A stretch of DNA of 64,000 bases, from assembly GCF_900109315.1 (NCBI RefSeq), contig NZ_FOJC01000005.1, positions 86,725-150,724 on the forward strand. Direction: 5' to 3'. This stretch comes from [Haemophilus] ducreyi. GTDB taxonomy: Bacteria; Pseudomonadota; Gammaproteobacteria; Enterobacterales; Pasteurellaceae. Position 1 is the stretch's first letter, and each line of letters begins with the position of its first letter. The notes under the pieces are model-generated. The model did not search any database. It saw only the letters and a list, made by a program, of their open reading frames with translations, and had not been told where the DNA came from. Shown one piece after another: positions 36,721-46,646 of this stretch. A program made the position numbers and the translations under genes.

Positions 36721-38190
36721 CTACTGATCTAACAATAAACTTGCCTCAAAACGGCGTTTTAGGGTGGCGTATAATTCAGCATCATCACGTAACGAAGTCT
36801 GATATGAAGGCAACATATGTTGTAATTTCTGTTGCCAAGCGGGCAATTCATCTGAAAAACATTTAAGCAATACGTCTAACATAGCCTTCACTGAAATTGA
36901 TGCACCCGGGGAGGCCCCTAACAATACAGCTAATGAACCATCTTCAGCAGTAACGACCTCCGTACCAAATCGCATTTCACCATCAATGAGCACTTGTACT
37001 CTTTTCCCAGCCACCAGCACTTGCCAATCTTCACTGTTAGCGTCGGGGATAAAATCACGTAACTCGACCATTCGCTGTTCTTTAGTTAACAACGCCTGTT
37101 TGATTAAATAATTGGCTAATGGCAAATTTTTAATTCCGGCAGCCATCACGGAAGAAAAATTCGATGCTTGAATTGATTTAGGCAAATCAAACACACTGCC
37201 CTGTTTTAAAAACTTTAAAGTAAAACTGGCAAAAGGACCAAATAACAAACTTTGCTTACCATCAATAAAACGCGTGTCTAAATGGGGAACAGACATCGGT
37301 GGCGCACCTAATTTTGCCTTACCATACACTTTAGCATAATGTTTTGCTACTAGTTCAGGATTACGACACACCATAAATAGCCCACCGACGGGAAAACCAC
37401 CGATTTTTTTGCCCGCATCAATTGCTGATTTCTGTAACAGAGGTAAACTACCACCGCCACAACCAATAAACACAAATTTTGTCCGATGAATAATCTGTTG
37501 CTGTTGTTGATCTAAAACGGTTAATTGCCAATCACCATTAGCTAACTGCTTGATATCTTTAACCCTATGCATTAACTTTAATGCTTTGCCTTGTTGGGTT
37601 AAATAAGCACAAAGTTTGCGTGTTAAACTGCCAAAATTGACATCCGTTCCATTTTCAATATAACTAGCCGCTAAGGTTTCCGTTGCGGATCTATTTTGCA
37701 TCATCAACGGCATCCATTTGGCTAACTGAGCATGATCTCGACTGAATTGCATTCCCGAAAAAAGATGATGGCCTGATAACTGTTGATAACGTTTTCGCAA
37801 AAACGCTACGTTATCTTCACCTTGCACAAAGCTAATATGCGGAATGCGATGAATAAACTCTTGTGGTTTATCAATTTTGCCTTGCTCAACTAAGTAACTC
37901 CATAACTGCAAAGACAATTGAAAATCTTCACAGATTTTCATTGCACGTTCGATCTTTACTTCACCTTGTGCATTTTGATCAGTGTAATTCAATTCACACA
38001 ACGCTGAATGTCCTGTGCCGGCATTATTCCATTCGTTTGAACTTTCTAATGCAACCTCAGCTAATTGCTCAAAAATAGTAATACTTTTATGCGGGGCTAA
38101 TTCCGCTAAAAGTGTACCTAAGGTTGCACTCATAATACCAGCACCAATCAACGTAATATCTGAATAGCTAGTTGAGTCTGAATGATTCAT
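36721..38190 (-). CDS. mqo: Malate:quinone oxidoreductase
   Basis: 489 residues from the ATG at 38190 (the frame opens from a TTG five codons earlier). FAD-binding [14 protein letters not shown] at the N-terminus, then [30 protein letters not shown], the family fingerprint, and C-terminal [19 protein letters not shown]. It is a peripheral membrane enzyme that oxidises malate to oxaloacetate and reduces quinone, feeding the same chain as LldD and NapC. Length and motifs fit the E. coli enzyme (548) minus its tail. Confidence 0.95.
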   Translation of the reverse strand: MNHSDSTSYSDITLIGAGIMSATLGTLLAELAPHKSITIFEQLAEVALESSNEWNNAGTGHSALCELNYTDQNAQGEVKIERAMKICEDFQLSLQLWSYLVEQGKIDKPQEFIHRIPHISFVQGEDNVAFLRKRYQQLSGHHLFSGMQFSRDHAQLAKWMPLMMQNRSATETLAASYIENGTDVNFGSLTRKLCAYLTQQGKALKLMHRVKDIKQLANGDWQLTVLDQQQQQIIHRTKFVFIGCGGGSLPLLQKSAIDAGKKIGGFPVGGLFMVCRNPELVAKHYAKVYGKAKLGAPPMSVPHLDTRFIDGKQSLLFGPFASFTLKFLKQGSVFDLPKSIQASNFSSVMAAGIKNLPLANYLIKQALLTKEQRMVELRDFIPDANSEDWQVLVAGKRVQVLIDGEMRFGTEVVTAEDGSLAVLLGASPGASISVKAMLDVLLKCFSDELPAWQQKLQHMLPSYQTSLRDDAELYATLKRRFEASLLLDQ

Positions 38191-38345
38191 TTTTAAAGCC
38201 TGCAATTGTTAATTAATTGTGAAATTATACCGCTAAAGAAGTTGCTAAAATGTGAAATACATCACTATTCTACAAAATTAACATTAACCAATGGAGATAA
38301 ACGAAAACGGTCTATTTCTTGCTCATATTTATTTTAACATAACAA

Positions 38346-39074
38346 TTAGAAAGATTTATTAATGCTAACTATTTGAATACGGCCTAACTCATTTGGATTA
38401 AGCTCATAAAGGTAGAAGTTACCATTATCAACCAATTCTTTAGATAAAATAAACGTTTTATGATATTTTGCCAACACATAATACATTTTATCATTCACTT
38501 CAAGCATATCGAATTGACTTTTAAAGCAAGGTTTAAGATAGCCGATAACAAATGCAAAAAACACAAAATAAAGGTATGTTGATAACAATACATAACTTTT
38601 ATGGTCTTGAAAGAAATGCATAATTTCCCGCAAGTTAATACTGCTTAAATGTCGATTGATAGTATTGTGGAATAAACAGGTCAAAACGAAAACTAAACCT
38701 AGATAGATAAGTAATGCTTTTTGTGAAATCTTACCAATCAGCAAAGTACTAATAATTAAAATCGGGAGTAAACCAACTAAGAAAATAATTGTCGCACGGA
38801 CTAATCGTATACACGATAAAGAAAGGAAAGGTTTAGTTTTTATCAATAAAAACACACCAATTAAATAAGTAACAAAAATAATGAATGTGACATAAAGTAC
38901 ATAAACAAGGCTACGAGCCACATTACTTGCACCAATCTCAACATACCACCACGGAAAGCCATAATAGTAGGATTGAGCCCAGCCATAAGAATACGCGGCA
39001 GACCAACTCAACACCCCTAAAAAGGCCATTGAAAGTGAAGAAGAGATAATTTTATTGAACACCTCAAACATCAT
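38346..39074 (-). CDS. Membrane protein of unknown function
   Basis: 242 residues from ATG 39074, which has GAGG six bases upstream (the frame begins four codons earlier). About five membrane helices (near 10-27, 52-76, 90-113, 117-133, 163-182) precede a C-terminal soluble domain of about 55 residues (MLEVNDKMYYVLAKYHKTFILSKELVDNG). A WWYVEIGASN segment sits after the first helix. I recognise no family. It is monocistronic between mqo and a long non-coding gap. Confidence 0.7.
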   Translation of the reverse strand: MMFEVFNKIISSSLSMAFLGVLSWSAAYSYGWAQSYYYGFPWWYVEIGASNVARSLVYVLYVTFIIFVTYLIGVFLLIKTKPFLSLSCIRLVRATIIFLVGLLPILIISTLLIGKISQKALLIYLGLVFVLTCLFHNTINRHLSSINLREIMHFFQDHKSYVLLSTYLYFVFFAFVIGYLKPCFKSQFDMLEVNDKMYYVLAKYHKTFILSKELVDNGNFYLYELNPNELGRIQIVSINKSF

Positions 39075-39086
39075 TTGGTACCTCAT

Positions 39087-39632
39087 TCAAAAAAGGAAAC
39101 GGCGATTATATTTTAACTTTTTTCTTTACTCAATCCGTTGTCAACTAACAAATTTGAACGCCGTTAGCTTATACTGATTTATAAAAATCGCGCGAATTGG
39201 CTTGCTACTTCACTTCTCCAAGGTAAGTAGCGGTCAAATTAAGTAAAATAATTTACAAAATTTACTTTCAATTGCTTTATTTTTAATCAAAAACAAGCAG
39301 ATTATTTCAATAATCTTCCCAAAATAAGCTAATTTTTTCTTAAAAAGGCATTACGCCCCACGGGTTTTACCCGCCAAAAGAGTTATGTAAAGAGCCAACA
39401 ATAGCAATAAGCGTATCGTTTGCTTTTTTATTAAATGGCCTGTTTTTAACACGCTCCACCTGTCAAAACCGTCTCGTCAAGATGATTAAGCATCATCAAA
39501 AGCGTCAAACGATGCCACAAGCGGCCTTATTTACATAAATTTATGTTTATTTAGCAAAATATATCGTTGTTACCTATCAATCCACAATTTGTACTATTAA
39601 CGCAATACTCCTTGCTAATAACGCACAAAACA
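39087..39632. other. Non-coding interval with possible small RNA on the minus strand
   Basis: About 550 bases without a credible coding frame. On the minus strand a possible promoter (TTGTGG at 39587-39582, 18-base spacer, TATATT at 39563-39558) leads to two nested hairpins ending in GGCGTAATGCC-TTTTT at 39357-39342. That would give an RNA of about 200 nt. A short palindrome (GATGAT-taagc-ATCATC) lies at 39481-39497. No known sRNA family is recognised. Confidence 0.3.
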
Positions 39633-39673
39633 AAGCGGTCTATTTTGCTAAAATTATGCAAAATAGACCGCTT
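39633..39673 (-). terminator. Inverted uptake-signal terminator after rpoH
   Basis: AAGCGGTCTATTTTGC and GCAAAATAGACCGCTT form a perfect 16-bp stem with a 9-base loop. It lies 28 bases after the rpoH stop codon. Confidence 0.85.
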
Positions 39674-39700
39674 ATTCAAGTAAGCTATTACTAGCGAATA

Positions 39701-40654
39701 TTATTGTTCCAAAGTAATCGTGTCTTTAATTTTTTTCAGTGCCGTATTTTCAAGCTGACGAACACGCTCAGCTGAAATACTATATTTGGCAGCTAATTCG
39801 TGTAATGTGGCTTTATTTTCATCTAACCAGCGTGTTTTAATAATATCTTGACTGCGTTCATCTAATGTAGCTAATGCATAGGCTAATTTAGCCGTTGCCT
39901 CACCGGTATGCTGTTCTTCTTCCAATTCATCAGCAAAATTTGAGCTATTATCTTCTAAATACATAGACGGCACATAAACTTCACTTTCATCTTCATTTAC
40001 AGAAATATCAAAGCCAACATCTTGTCCTGTCATACGCGACTCCATTTCACGCACTTCTTCAGTTGAAACACCTAAATCTTGTGCGACTTGCTGAATTTCA
40101 TCTTCATTAAACCAAGCTAAACGATGTTTATTTTTGCGTAAATTAAAAAATAGTTTACGTTGTGCCTTCGTGGTAGCCACTTTCACAATCCGCCAATTTT
40201 TTAATACATATTCGTGAATCTCTGCTTTAACCCAATGCACCGCAAAAGAAACCAAACGAACACCCACGTTTGGATCAAAACGTTTTACTGCTTTCATCAA
40301 GCCGATATTACCCTCTTGAATTAAATCGGCTAACGGCAAACCATAGCCCATATACCCACGAGCAATATGAATCACAAAACGCATATGCGACAAAATAAGT
40401 TGCTTTGCTGCATCAACATCTTCATCATAATAATAACGCTCTGCCAACGTTTTCTCTTGTTCCGCGGTTAAAATCGGGTATTGGTTGGCCATTCGAATAT
40501 AACTATCTAAATTACCTTGCTGAACAGGTAAACTACCTTGAACTAACGCGGAGTGCATTATTTTATGTTGCAGTTCAGACTCTTCTAAAATATCCTGAGC
40601 ATCAGCTTCAAGAATTTCAGCGTCCTCAATCTCATATTCATCAAATTTTTTCAT
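39701..40654 (-). CDS. rpoH: Heat-shock sigma factor RpoH (sigma-32)
   Basis: 317 residues, longer than the usual 281-284. From residue 47 ([11 protein letters not shown]) it matches sigma-32 throughout: region 2 with [16 protein letters not shown] and [19 protein letters not shown], the RpoH box [10 protein letters not shown], and region 4 helix-turn-helix [21 protein letters not shown]. The first 46 residues are an acidic extension ([23 protein letters not shown]). An internal Met33 is a possible alternative start but lacks an RBS. A sigma-E-type promoter and a TATAAT lie upstream. It would drive dnaK in this window. Confidence 0.95.
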   Translation of the reverse strand: MKKFDEYEIEDAEILEADAQDILEESELQHKIMHSALVQGSLPVQQGNLDSYIRMANQYPILTAEQEKTLAERYYYDEDVDAAKQLILSHMRFVIHIARGYMGYGLPLADLIQEGNIGLMKAVKRFDPNVGVRLVSFAVHWVKAEIHEYVLKNWRIVKVATTKAQRKLFFNLRKNKHRLAWFNEDEIQQVAQDLGVSTEEVREMESRMTGQDVGFDISVNEDESEVYVPSMYLEDNSSNFADELEEEQHTGEATAKLAYALATLDERSQDIIKTRWLDENKATLHELAAKYSISAERVRQLENTALKKIKDTITLEQ

Positions 40655-40730
40655 GCTCTTTCTCGTGTAGTTCTTTGATCGGCTATTATAACAGTGTTAG
40701 CGATCAGTCGCGTATTATTTATTGTAATCA

Positions 40731-40760
40731 CTTTGACAGCTAATAAAAAAGCCGAGTTCC
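40731..40760 (-). promoter_or_regulatory. Sigma-E-type promoter of rpoH
   Basis: On the minus strand, GGAACTC (40760-40754), a 16-base spacer and GTCAAAG (40737-40731). This fits the sigma-E consensus GGAACTT-N15/16-GTCNAA. E. coli rpoH also has a sigma-E promoter (P3). A separate TATAAT for sigma-70 lies at 40690-40685. Confidence 0.75.
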
Positions 40761-40816
40761 GTGCAATTTACAAATGCCGTTTGCAGGTAACCAAACCATT
40801 CAATCGGCAAAAAATT

Positions 40817-40845
40817 TTGCAAATTGATACGCTTTCCTTTAGAAT
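40817..40845 (+). promoter_or_regulatory. Sigma-70 promoter of ssrA
   Basis: TTGCAA (40817-40822), a 17-base spacer and TAGAAT (40840-40845), ending 12 bases before the mature tmRNA 5' end. Confidence 0.75.
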
Positions 40846-40857
40846 CAATCAACTTTT

Positions 40858-41224
40858 GGGGCTGATTCTGGATTCGACGGGATTAGCGAAGTCCAAGGTG
40901 CACGTCGAGGTGCGGTAGGCCTCGTAAACAAACCGCAAAAAAATAGTCGCAAACGACGAACAATACGCTTTAGCAGCTTAATAACCTGCATTTAGCCTTC
41001 GCGCCCTAGCTTTCGCTCGTAAGACGGGGAGCACGCGGAGTCAAACCAAAACGAGATCGTGTGGACGCTTCCGCTTGTAGATCGAAACACTAAATTGAAT
41101 CAAGCTAGTTTATTTCTTGCGTGTCTGTCCGCTGGAGATAAGCGAAATTAAAGACCAGACTAAACGTGTAGTACTGAAGATAGAGTAATTTCGGACGGGG
41201 GTTCAAATCCCCCCAGCTCCACCA
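40858..41224 (+). ncRNA. ssrA: Transfer-messenger RNA (tmRNA)
   Basis: 367 nt. It starts GGGGCTGATTCTGGATTCGA and ends with the T-arm (GGTTCAAATCC) and encoded CCA. The 5' and 3' ends pair as the Ala-tRNA-like acceptor. The tag frame runs from GCA 40949 to the stop codon TAA at 40979-40981 and encodes ANDEQYALAA, the Haemophilus-type degradation tag recognised by ClpXP. It rescues stalled ribosomes with SmpB. It is divergent from rpoH. Confidence 0.98.
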
Positions 41225-41234
41225 AAATCCATTA

Positions 41235-41270
41235 AAAAGCCCTGATATGATCATCAGGGCTTTTTATTTT
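41235..41270 (+). terminator. Terminator of ssrA
   Basis: AAAGCCCTGAT and ATCAGGGCTTT form an 11-bp stem with a short loop, then TTTATTTT. Confidence 0.92.
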
Positions 41271-41286
41271 CGATCAGGCAAATTGA

Positions 41287-42432
41287 TTATATTTTAGTCA
41301 GATCAACTAATGCATCACGATTAATATCACTAATTCTCGCATTACTTGTTAACGTCATTGCAACGTGCATTTCTTTTCTGAAAATATCTAACATATTTTC
41401 TACACCTGCGCGTCCAGCTGCTGATAATGCATAAACAAATGCACGGCCAATCAGTGTAGCATCAGCGCCTAATGCGATCATACGCACGACACCTAGACCA
41501 TTTCGAATACCTGAGTCAGCTAGAATTTTGATCTCGCCTTTCACTGCATCAGCAATGGAAGGTAATGCTTTAGCACTCGATAATGCACCATCTAGTTGGC
41601 GTCCACCGTGGTTAGATACGACAATCCCATCCGCACCAAAACGAACCGCATCTTTCGCATCTTCAACATCTAAAATGCCTTTAATCACCATCGGGCCGTC
41701 CCAGAAATCACGGATCCACTCTAAATCTTTCCATGAAATGGATGGATCAAAATTATCCGCTAACCATACCGCATAATCATCTAAACCGACCGATTTACCG
41801 GTATAGCCTGAAACATTACCTAATGTATGTGGCTTACCATTTATACCAACGTCCCACGCCCAACGAGGATGTGTCATAGCTTGTAGCACTCGGCGAATTT
41901 CTTTGTACTTACCGCTCATACCCGAATGCAAATCACGATAACGTGCTCCCGGGGTTGGCATATCCACAGTAAATACTAATGTTGAACAACCTGCTGCTTT
42001 TGCCCGCTCTAACACATTTTTCATAAAACCACGATCTTTCAACACATAGAGTTGATACCACATTGGTCGTTTAATTGCCGGAGTAACTTCTTCAATAGGA
42101 CAAACTGAAACTGTCGATAATGTAAACGGCAAGCCTTTATTTTCAGCGGCTTGTGCGGCTTGTACTTCTCCGCGACGAGCATACATTCCTAACGCACCAA
42201 CAGGCGCTAAAACAATTGGCATTGCAAGCTTTTCGCCAAACAATTCAATTTCCGTGTTCAATTGCGACATATCTTTTAATACTCGTTGGCGAAGTGCAAG
42301 ATCGGCTAAATCACTTACATTACGCGCTAAAGTACGTTCGGAAAATGAACCACCATCTGCATAGTGAAACATAAACGGGGGAACACGACGGCGAGCCGCT
42401 TCACGATAGTCATTTGCTGATGCAATAATCAT
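41287..42432 (-). CDS. lldD: FMN-dependent L-lactate dehydrogenase
   Basis: 381 residues. The alpha-hydroxyacid oxidase barrel shows [28 protein letters not shown] at the start, [12 protein letters not shown], and the catalytic His signature [11 protein letters not shown]. The C-terminus has [16 protein letters not shown] FMN contacts ([16 protein letters not shown]). It oxidises L-lactate to pyruvate with electrons to quinone at the inner membrane. Length matches E. coli LldD (396). A CRP-type palindrome lies 116 bases upstream; no lldP or lldR is adjacent. Confidence 0.96.
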   Translation of the reverse strand: MIIASANDYREAARRRVPPFMFHYADGGSFSERTLARNVSDLADLALRQRVLKDMSQLNTEIELFGEKLAMPIVLAPVGALGMYARRGEVQAAQAAENKGLPFTLSTVSVCPIEEVTPAIKRPMWYQLYVLKDRGFMKNVLERAKAAGCSTLVFTVDMPTPGARYRDLHSGMSGKYKEIRRVLQAMTHPRWAWDVGINGKPHTLGNVSGYTGKSVGLDDYAVWLADNFDPSISWKDLEWIRDFWDGPMVIKGILDVEDAKDAVRFGADGIVVSNHGGRQLDGALSSAKALPSIADAVKGEIKILADSGIRNGLGVVRMIALGADATLIGRAFVYALSAAGRAGVENMLDIFRKEMHVAMTLTSNARISDINRDALVDLTKI

Positions 42433-42547
42433 ATTTACCTCTTTCTACTAATAAATTCCATTAAATAAAAATACAAATAATTAATATTTATATTTTAGAT
42501 CGAAAATGTTAGTGAAGGTAGAAAAAGATATGAATTTTTTGTAAAAT

Positions 42548-42563
42548 TGTGTTAAAGATCACA
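42548..42563. promoter_or_regulatory. CRP-type site upstream of lldD
   Basis: TGTGTTAAAGATCACA, one base from TGTGA-N6-TCACA, with extended TT and AA flanks. It lies in the 242-bp gap between birA and lldD, and only lldD reads away from it. Suggests cAMP-CRP control of lactate use; the CRP-S (C6) form is absent. Confidence 0.6.
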
Positions 42564-42674
42564 CAAATAAACCATGATTTTTGCACAAAAAAGCAAAAAT
42601 CACCGCTTAAGTAGATAATAAATAATATAATATCATGCCATTTTAGACGGCTAAAAACTGAAAATTGTGCTTAT

Positions 42675-43436
42675 TTATTTAAGGCGAAGTGACATTTCAC
42701 CAATACCAAAAGCCATTGTAACACCATTTTGCTCTAATAACAATTCACCGTGTTGATTAATACCGCGCGAAATGCCGTGAATTTGGTTATTTCCAGCCAC
42801 GAGTTTGACGGATTGATCACAAAAAATATCAAATGTTTGCCAACGCTCAAGATAATGGCTAAAGCCAACAAGCGGATAAATTTTAAGATTTTTTTGTAAA
42901 GCTACCGCTAACTGACAAACTAACGCATTACGGTCAAATTGATAGTGCGATAAATCAGCCCAAGCTTGAGTGACTATAGTTTCATCAATCTGTTTCATAG
43001 CTAAATTTAAGCCCACACCAACAACCAAATGAATGCCATTCCGATCTACTTTACTTTCAATCAAAATCCCGCCCATTTTTTTACCTTGATAATAAATATC
43101 ATTCGGCCATTTAATTTGAATATGTTCGACCTGTTGTGCTTGCAACGTTTCGGCAATAATCAATGCCACAACTAGACTTAATGCGGGTAAATCTGTCGCT
43201 TCTGTGCTTGAATAATGCCATAGCATTGAAAAATAAAGATTCTGACTTGCAGGCGAGTACCAATTTCTGCCACGCCTACCACGGCCTGCTGTTTGCTGTT
43301 CTGCTAAACAGATTGAGCCTTGTTCAAGAGATTGATAATGGCTTAATAAATATGCATTAGTTGAATCAATTTCATCAAAAACAATCGCTTCACCGCACCA
43401 TAAAGCATTTTGGATCTGGGAGGTATTCAGTTTCAT
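42675..43436 (-). CDS. birA: Biotin-[acetyl-CoA-carboxylase] ligase BirA, without DNA-binding domain
   Basis: 253 residues from ATG 43436, one base after the murB stop. The catalytic signature is QQTAGRGRRGRNWYSP, then KWPNDIYYQGKKMGGILIES and the C-terminal SH3-like cap. E. coli BirA has 321 residues because of an N-terminal winged helix that represses bio operons; that domain is missing here. So the protein is probably a ligase only. A longer frame opens upstream inside murB but would be non-native sequence. The murB-birA pair is conserved. Confidence 0.93.
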   Translation of the reverse strand: MKLNTSQIQNALWCGEAIVFDEIDSTNAYLLSHYQSLEQGSICLAEQQTAGRGRRGRNWYSPASQNLYFSMLWHYSSTEATDLPALSLVVALIIAETLQAQQVEHIQIKWPNDIYYQGKKMGGILIESKVDRNGIHLVVGVGLNLAMKQIDETIVTQAWADLSHYQFDRNALVCQLAVALQKNLKIYPLVGFSHYLERWQTFDIFCDQSVKLVAGNNQIHGISRGINQHGELLLEQNGVTMAFGIGEMSLRLK

Positions 43437-43437
43437 A

Positions 43438-44472
43438 TTAACGTGTAATTTCTTCACTATCAACTTCACCTGTTTGCCCGATAAAACGAACTTCAGGATG
43501 GAGCTCAACATTAAATTTATGCCGAACACGACGACGAACTTGTTGAGCAAGCTCAACAACTTGTCTACCCGTCGCATGAGCTTTATTGATTAACACTAAT
43601 GCTTGTTGAGTATGAACAGCGGCACCACCAATCTGAAAACCTTTTAACTCACATTGATCAATCAGCCAACCAGCGGCCAATTTAATGCTGCCGTCTGGCT
43701 GTGGATAATAGGGGATCTGCGGGAAAGCGGTCTGAATTTCAGCAAATGTTGTAGCGTCAATTATCGGATTTTTAAAAAAACTACCGGCATTACCATATTC
43801 ATCAGGATCAGGTAACTTACTCGATCGAATAGCACAGACTTCATCAAATATTTGTTGTGATGTAACCGTATCAGCCGAAAATTTGACTAATGAACCATAA
43901 TTTAAAGTTGGCGTCCATGCTTTAGCTAATTTCAAGCCAACCGCAATAATCGCAAATGAATGGCGATACTGATGCTTAAACACACTGTCCCGGTAACCAA
44001 ATTGACACGCTTGTTTATCTAAACGAAAAATTTGACCATTTGCTAAATTAACCACTTCAACAAAATCACAAAATTGCTCAAATTCAACACCATACGCGCC
44101 AATATTTTGAATGGGCGCTGAACCCACTACGCCAGGAATCAAAGCTAAATTTTCTAAACCCGCAATATTATTAGCCAACGTCCATTCGACCAAATTATGC
44201 CAATTTTCACCGCCTTGTGCTTGAATATAATGATAGTCGTGATCTTCTCGATGTTGAATACCTTTCAATTTATTAACTAATACCACACCGTTAAAATCAT
44301 CTAGAAATAAAACATTTGATCCTTGCCCTAAAATTAATACCGCTTGATCTGCCCTAGTTGCTTTCTGCCATTCGGTGATTAATTGTGACACTGTAGTAAA
44401 TTCAATGATCTGATTAGCACATGCGGGTAAATGAAAAGTATGGAATGGAAGTAAACTATGGTTCATAATCAT
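43438..44472 (-). CDS. murB: UDP-N-acetylenolpyruvoylglucosamine reductase MurB
   Basis: 344 residues (E. coli 342), type I. FAD-binding motifs [14 protein letters not shown] and [17 protein letters not shown]; catalytic Ser in [11 protein letters not shown] and Glu near the end (HPEVRFIG). It reduces the enolpyruvyl group to give UDP-MurNAc in peptidoglycan synthesis. ATG 44472 or the Met two codons on could be the start. It ends one base before birA. Confidence 0.96.
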   Translation of the reverse strand: MIMNHSLLPFHTFHLPACANQIIEFTTVSQLITEWQKATRADQAVLILGQGSNVLFLDDFNGVVLVNKLKGIQHREDHDYHYIQAQGGENWHNLVEWTLANNIAGLENLALIPGVVGSAPIQNIGAYGVEFEQFCDFVEVVNLANGQIFRLDKQACQFGYRDSVFKHQYRHSFAIIAVGLKLAKAWTPTLNYGSLVKFSADTVTSQQIFDEVCAIRSSKLPDPDEYGNAGSFFKNPIIDATTFAEIQTAFPQIPYYPQPDGSIKLAAGWLIDQCELKGFQIGGAAVHTQQALVLINKAHATGRQVVELAQQVRRRVRHKFNVELHPEVRFIGQTGEVDSEEITR

Positions 44473-44523
44473 TTTAAACTAGGAAAACGTGGCAAATAGT
44501 TTACCACAAATAGTAAATAAGAT

Positions 44524-44560
44524 AAAAAAATCCCCAACCATATTGCATTATGGTTGGGGA
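44524..44560 (-). terminator. Terminator of the nap operon
   Basis: TCCCCAACCA and TGGTTGGGGA form a 10-bp GC-rich stem with a 10-base loop. On the minus strand seven T follow. Confidence 0.92.
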
Positions 44561-44608
44561 TCAGAAACGATGCTCAATGCTAATCGCCTGGCAAAAATAA
44601 CCGCTTCT

Positions 44609-45226
44609 TTATTTGATTTCAGTGGCTTTTTCAGTTTTTTTGATCATATCATCAGGGATAAATGACTTTTGCACTTTTTCCATGTGTGGCAAATTATGTG
44701 CAATCCCTTTGTGACAATCGATACAAGTTTTATTTTCCGCTTCTGCTCGGCTATGCATCTGTTGTGCCACTATTTTTTGTTGAGTAAAATCCATATCTTC
44801 AAAATTATGGCAATTACGACACTCTTGTGAATTATTTGCTTTCATACGCGCCCATTCACGTTCTGCCATCGCTAAACGATGAGCCTCAAATTTTTCTTTA
44901 TTATCCACCTTACCCGTAAGGTGAGCATAAACTTCGGTTGAAGCTTGCAATTTACGTAACATTTTGGGCGCAAATTCGTGCGGTACGTGACAATCTGCAC
45001 AAACCGCTTTAACACCACTACGGTTTGAATAGTGTGCAGAAGCACGATATTCAGGCACAACATCATTCATATGGCAATCAGAACAAAATTGTTCCGTATT
45101 CGTTTTTTCTAATACTACATTAAAACCACTCCAAGCAATTAATGTACACGCCGAGATAATTAAAATTAATAGCCCTAACGCCATTTTACTTGGACGGCGC
45201 AGCCAATTTACACCTGCTTTAAACAT
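44609..45226 (-). CDS. napC: Membrane tetrahaem c-type cytochrome NapC
   Basis: 205 residues (E. coli 200). One N-terminal membrane anchor at about 17-37 (MALGLLILIISACTLIAWSGF), then four CxxCH haem sites: CSDCH, CADCH, CRNCH and CIDCH. It passes electrons from quinol to the periplasmic NapAB complex. It is the last gene of the nap operon, 11 bases after napB. Confidence 0.97.
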   Translation of the reverse strand: MFKAGVNWLRRPSKMALGLLILIISACTLIAWSGFNVVLEKTNTEQFCSDCHMNDVVPEYRASAHYSNRSGVKAVCADCHVPHEFAPKMLRKLQASTEVYAHLTGKVDNKEKFEAHRLAMAEREWARMKANNSQECRNCHNFEDMDFTQQKIVAQQMHSRAEAENKTCIDCHKGIAHNLPHMEKVQKSFIPDDMIKKTEKATEIK

Positions 45227-45237
45227 AACCTTTCTCC

Positions 45238-45678
45238 TTATTTACCTTTACCCTGTTTCTCACGTACTGAATCAAATTTATTTTGAATAATTGGATTCAC
45301 GTCTGCTTGTTGTACATGGCATTGCAAACAAAAATAACGGCGTGGTGCCATACCCGCTGTGCGTTTCCCGTCACGATCTTCAAAATGAGAGTCAGGGATA
45401 CGTGTTGCACCAGTCGTTGAAGCCACTTCAGGTGAATGACAGCCTAAACATTGATTAGTATTTTTAGTTACTTGTAAACCACGAATACTATGCGGTACTA
45501 AAGGTGGCTGAAATGGGAAGGTCGTCGGGATATTACCCGTGTCTTTTTCTGGATTAGTATACGCAGGCACTACATTTTCTGGTAACTGCTCAATGGAATC
45601 ACTAATATTGCTAACATGGTCTGTAGCAGCTGCCAAACCGGCAAATAATGTTAAAACTAAAGTGAGATATTTTCTCAT
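45238..45678 (-). CDS. napB: Dihaem cytochrome c NapB
   Basis: 146 residues (E. coli 149). A Sec signal peptide covers about 1-18 (MRKYLTLVLTLFAGLAAA). Two CxxCH haem sites follow: CLGCH near 77 and CLQCH near 117. It is the small subunit of the periplasmic nitrate reductase and hands electrons from NapC to NapA. Haems are attached by the Ccm system, part of which is encoded at 59-61 kb. Confidence 0.96.
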   Translation of the reverse strand: MRKYLTLVLTLFAGLAAATDHVSNISDSIEQLPENVVPAYTNPEKDTGNIPTTFPFQPPLVPHSIRGLQVTKNTNQCLGCHSPEVASTTGATRIPDSHFEDRDGKRTAGMAPRRYFCLQCHVQQADVNPIIQNKFDSVREKQGKGK

Positions 45679-45752
45679 TTCGGGTTCACTCCGTTAATTT
45701 ATCAAATTAAATTGACCGCATCATCAACTTCTCAAGTTGATCAACACTCGGC

Positions 45753-46646
45753 TTAAATATTTTTTACTGGTAATTGCTTTTCAAAACGTAAGCCAAAGGC
45801 AAATACATTTTCAGCACATACATCAATACAACGCCCACAACTAATACAATCTTTAGATAATACGATTGTGCTGTCTTCTGCTTTACCATGTAAAGGCAAA
45901 CGCAATACTTGTGATTCAGTACAAACGTTATAGCAATCCATACAACGATCACAACGGGTACGATCAACGACCTTTACGCGGACTAGTGATTGAGCACCAA
46001 TTAAGCCGTAAATAGCACCAATAGGACAAAGGTGTCCGCACCAACCGTGTTCAACAACAAACAAATCAAATAAGAAGACTGCCAAAATTAACCAACCGGT
46101 TGCGCCCAAGCCGAACACAAATACTCTGCCAAATGCCGCCACTGGATTGATCCATTCCCACAATAACGTGCCAGATAACGCACTACCGGCTAAAATCACT
46201 GCTAACAAGATATAGCGTAAGTAGCGAGGTAATTTAGCACTTTGGCGAATAACTAATTTACGTCTAAGCCACGCGGCTAAATCCGTCACCATATTTAATG
46301 GACAAACCCAACCACAAAATACTTTACTGGCGAGTAAGCCATAACAAGCGACAATTATCAACGCACCTAAAATAGTTGTCCATTCAGGTAAATAGCCCGT
46401 TGCCAAGCTTTCTGCCGTGATCAATGGATCTGTAAAAGGAATAATGTCAAATAACATACTTGCACTATAATTCCCTTTTAAAATCCACACATTCCAAAAT
46501 GGACCGCTTAAAAACATTAAGATAATGCTTAATTGAGTGAAACGGCGTAACATTAAAAACCGATAGGCTTGCCACCAACCCAATTTTTGACGCGCTTGCA
46601 AACCTACATCTTGAAGTTTATTCGGTGCCTTTTTAATAAACGCCAT
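45753..46646 (-). CDS. napH: Quinol dehydrogenase membrane component NapH
   Basis: 297 residues (E. coli 287). Four or more membrane helices at about 29-48, 85-108, 140-160 and 172-198. CGWVCPLN and CGHLCP cysteine motifs flank them. Two ferredoxin-type clusters close the protein: CDRCMDCYNVC and CISCGRCIDVC. With NapG it forms a second quinol-oxidising route to NapAB. It overlaps the napG stop by one base. Confidence 0.95.
   Translation of the reverse strand: MAFIKKAPNKLQDVGLQARQKLGWWQAYRFLMLRRFTQLSIILMFLSGPFWNVWILKGNYSASMLFDIIPFTDPLITAESLATGYLPEWTTILGALIIVACYGLLASKVFCGWVCPLNMVTDLAAWLRRKLVIRQSAKLPRYLRYILLAVILAGSALSGTLLWEWINPVAAFGRVFVFGLGATGWLILAVFLFDLFVVEHGWCGHLCPIGAIYGLIGAQSLVRVKVVDRTRCDRCMDCYNVCTESQVLRLPLHGKAEDSTIVLSKDCISCGRCIDVCAENVFAFGLRFEKQLPVKNI

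Noticed and set aside
39476..39540. Short frames on both strands in the rpoH downstream gap
   Set aside because: They are under 20 codons, with no ribosome site. The RNA reading of this region is simpler.
43437..43577. A 300-residue BirA beginning inside murB
   Set aside because: The extra 47 residues come from the murB reading region in another frame, have no helix-turn-helix, and ATG 43436 sits one base after the murB stop.
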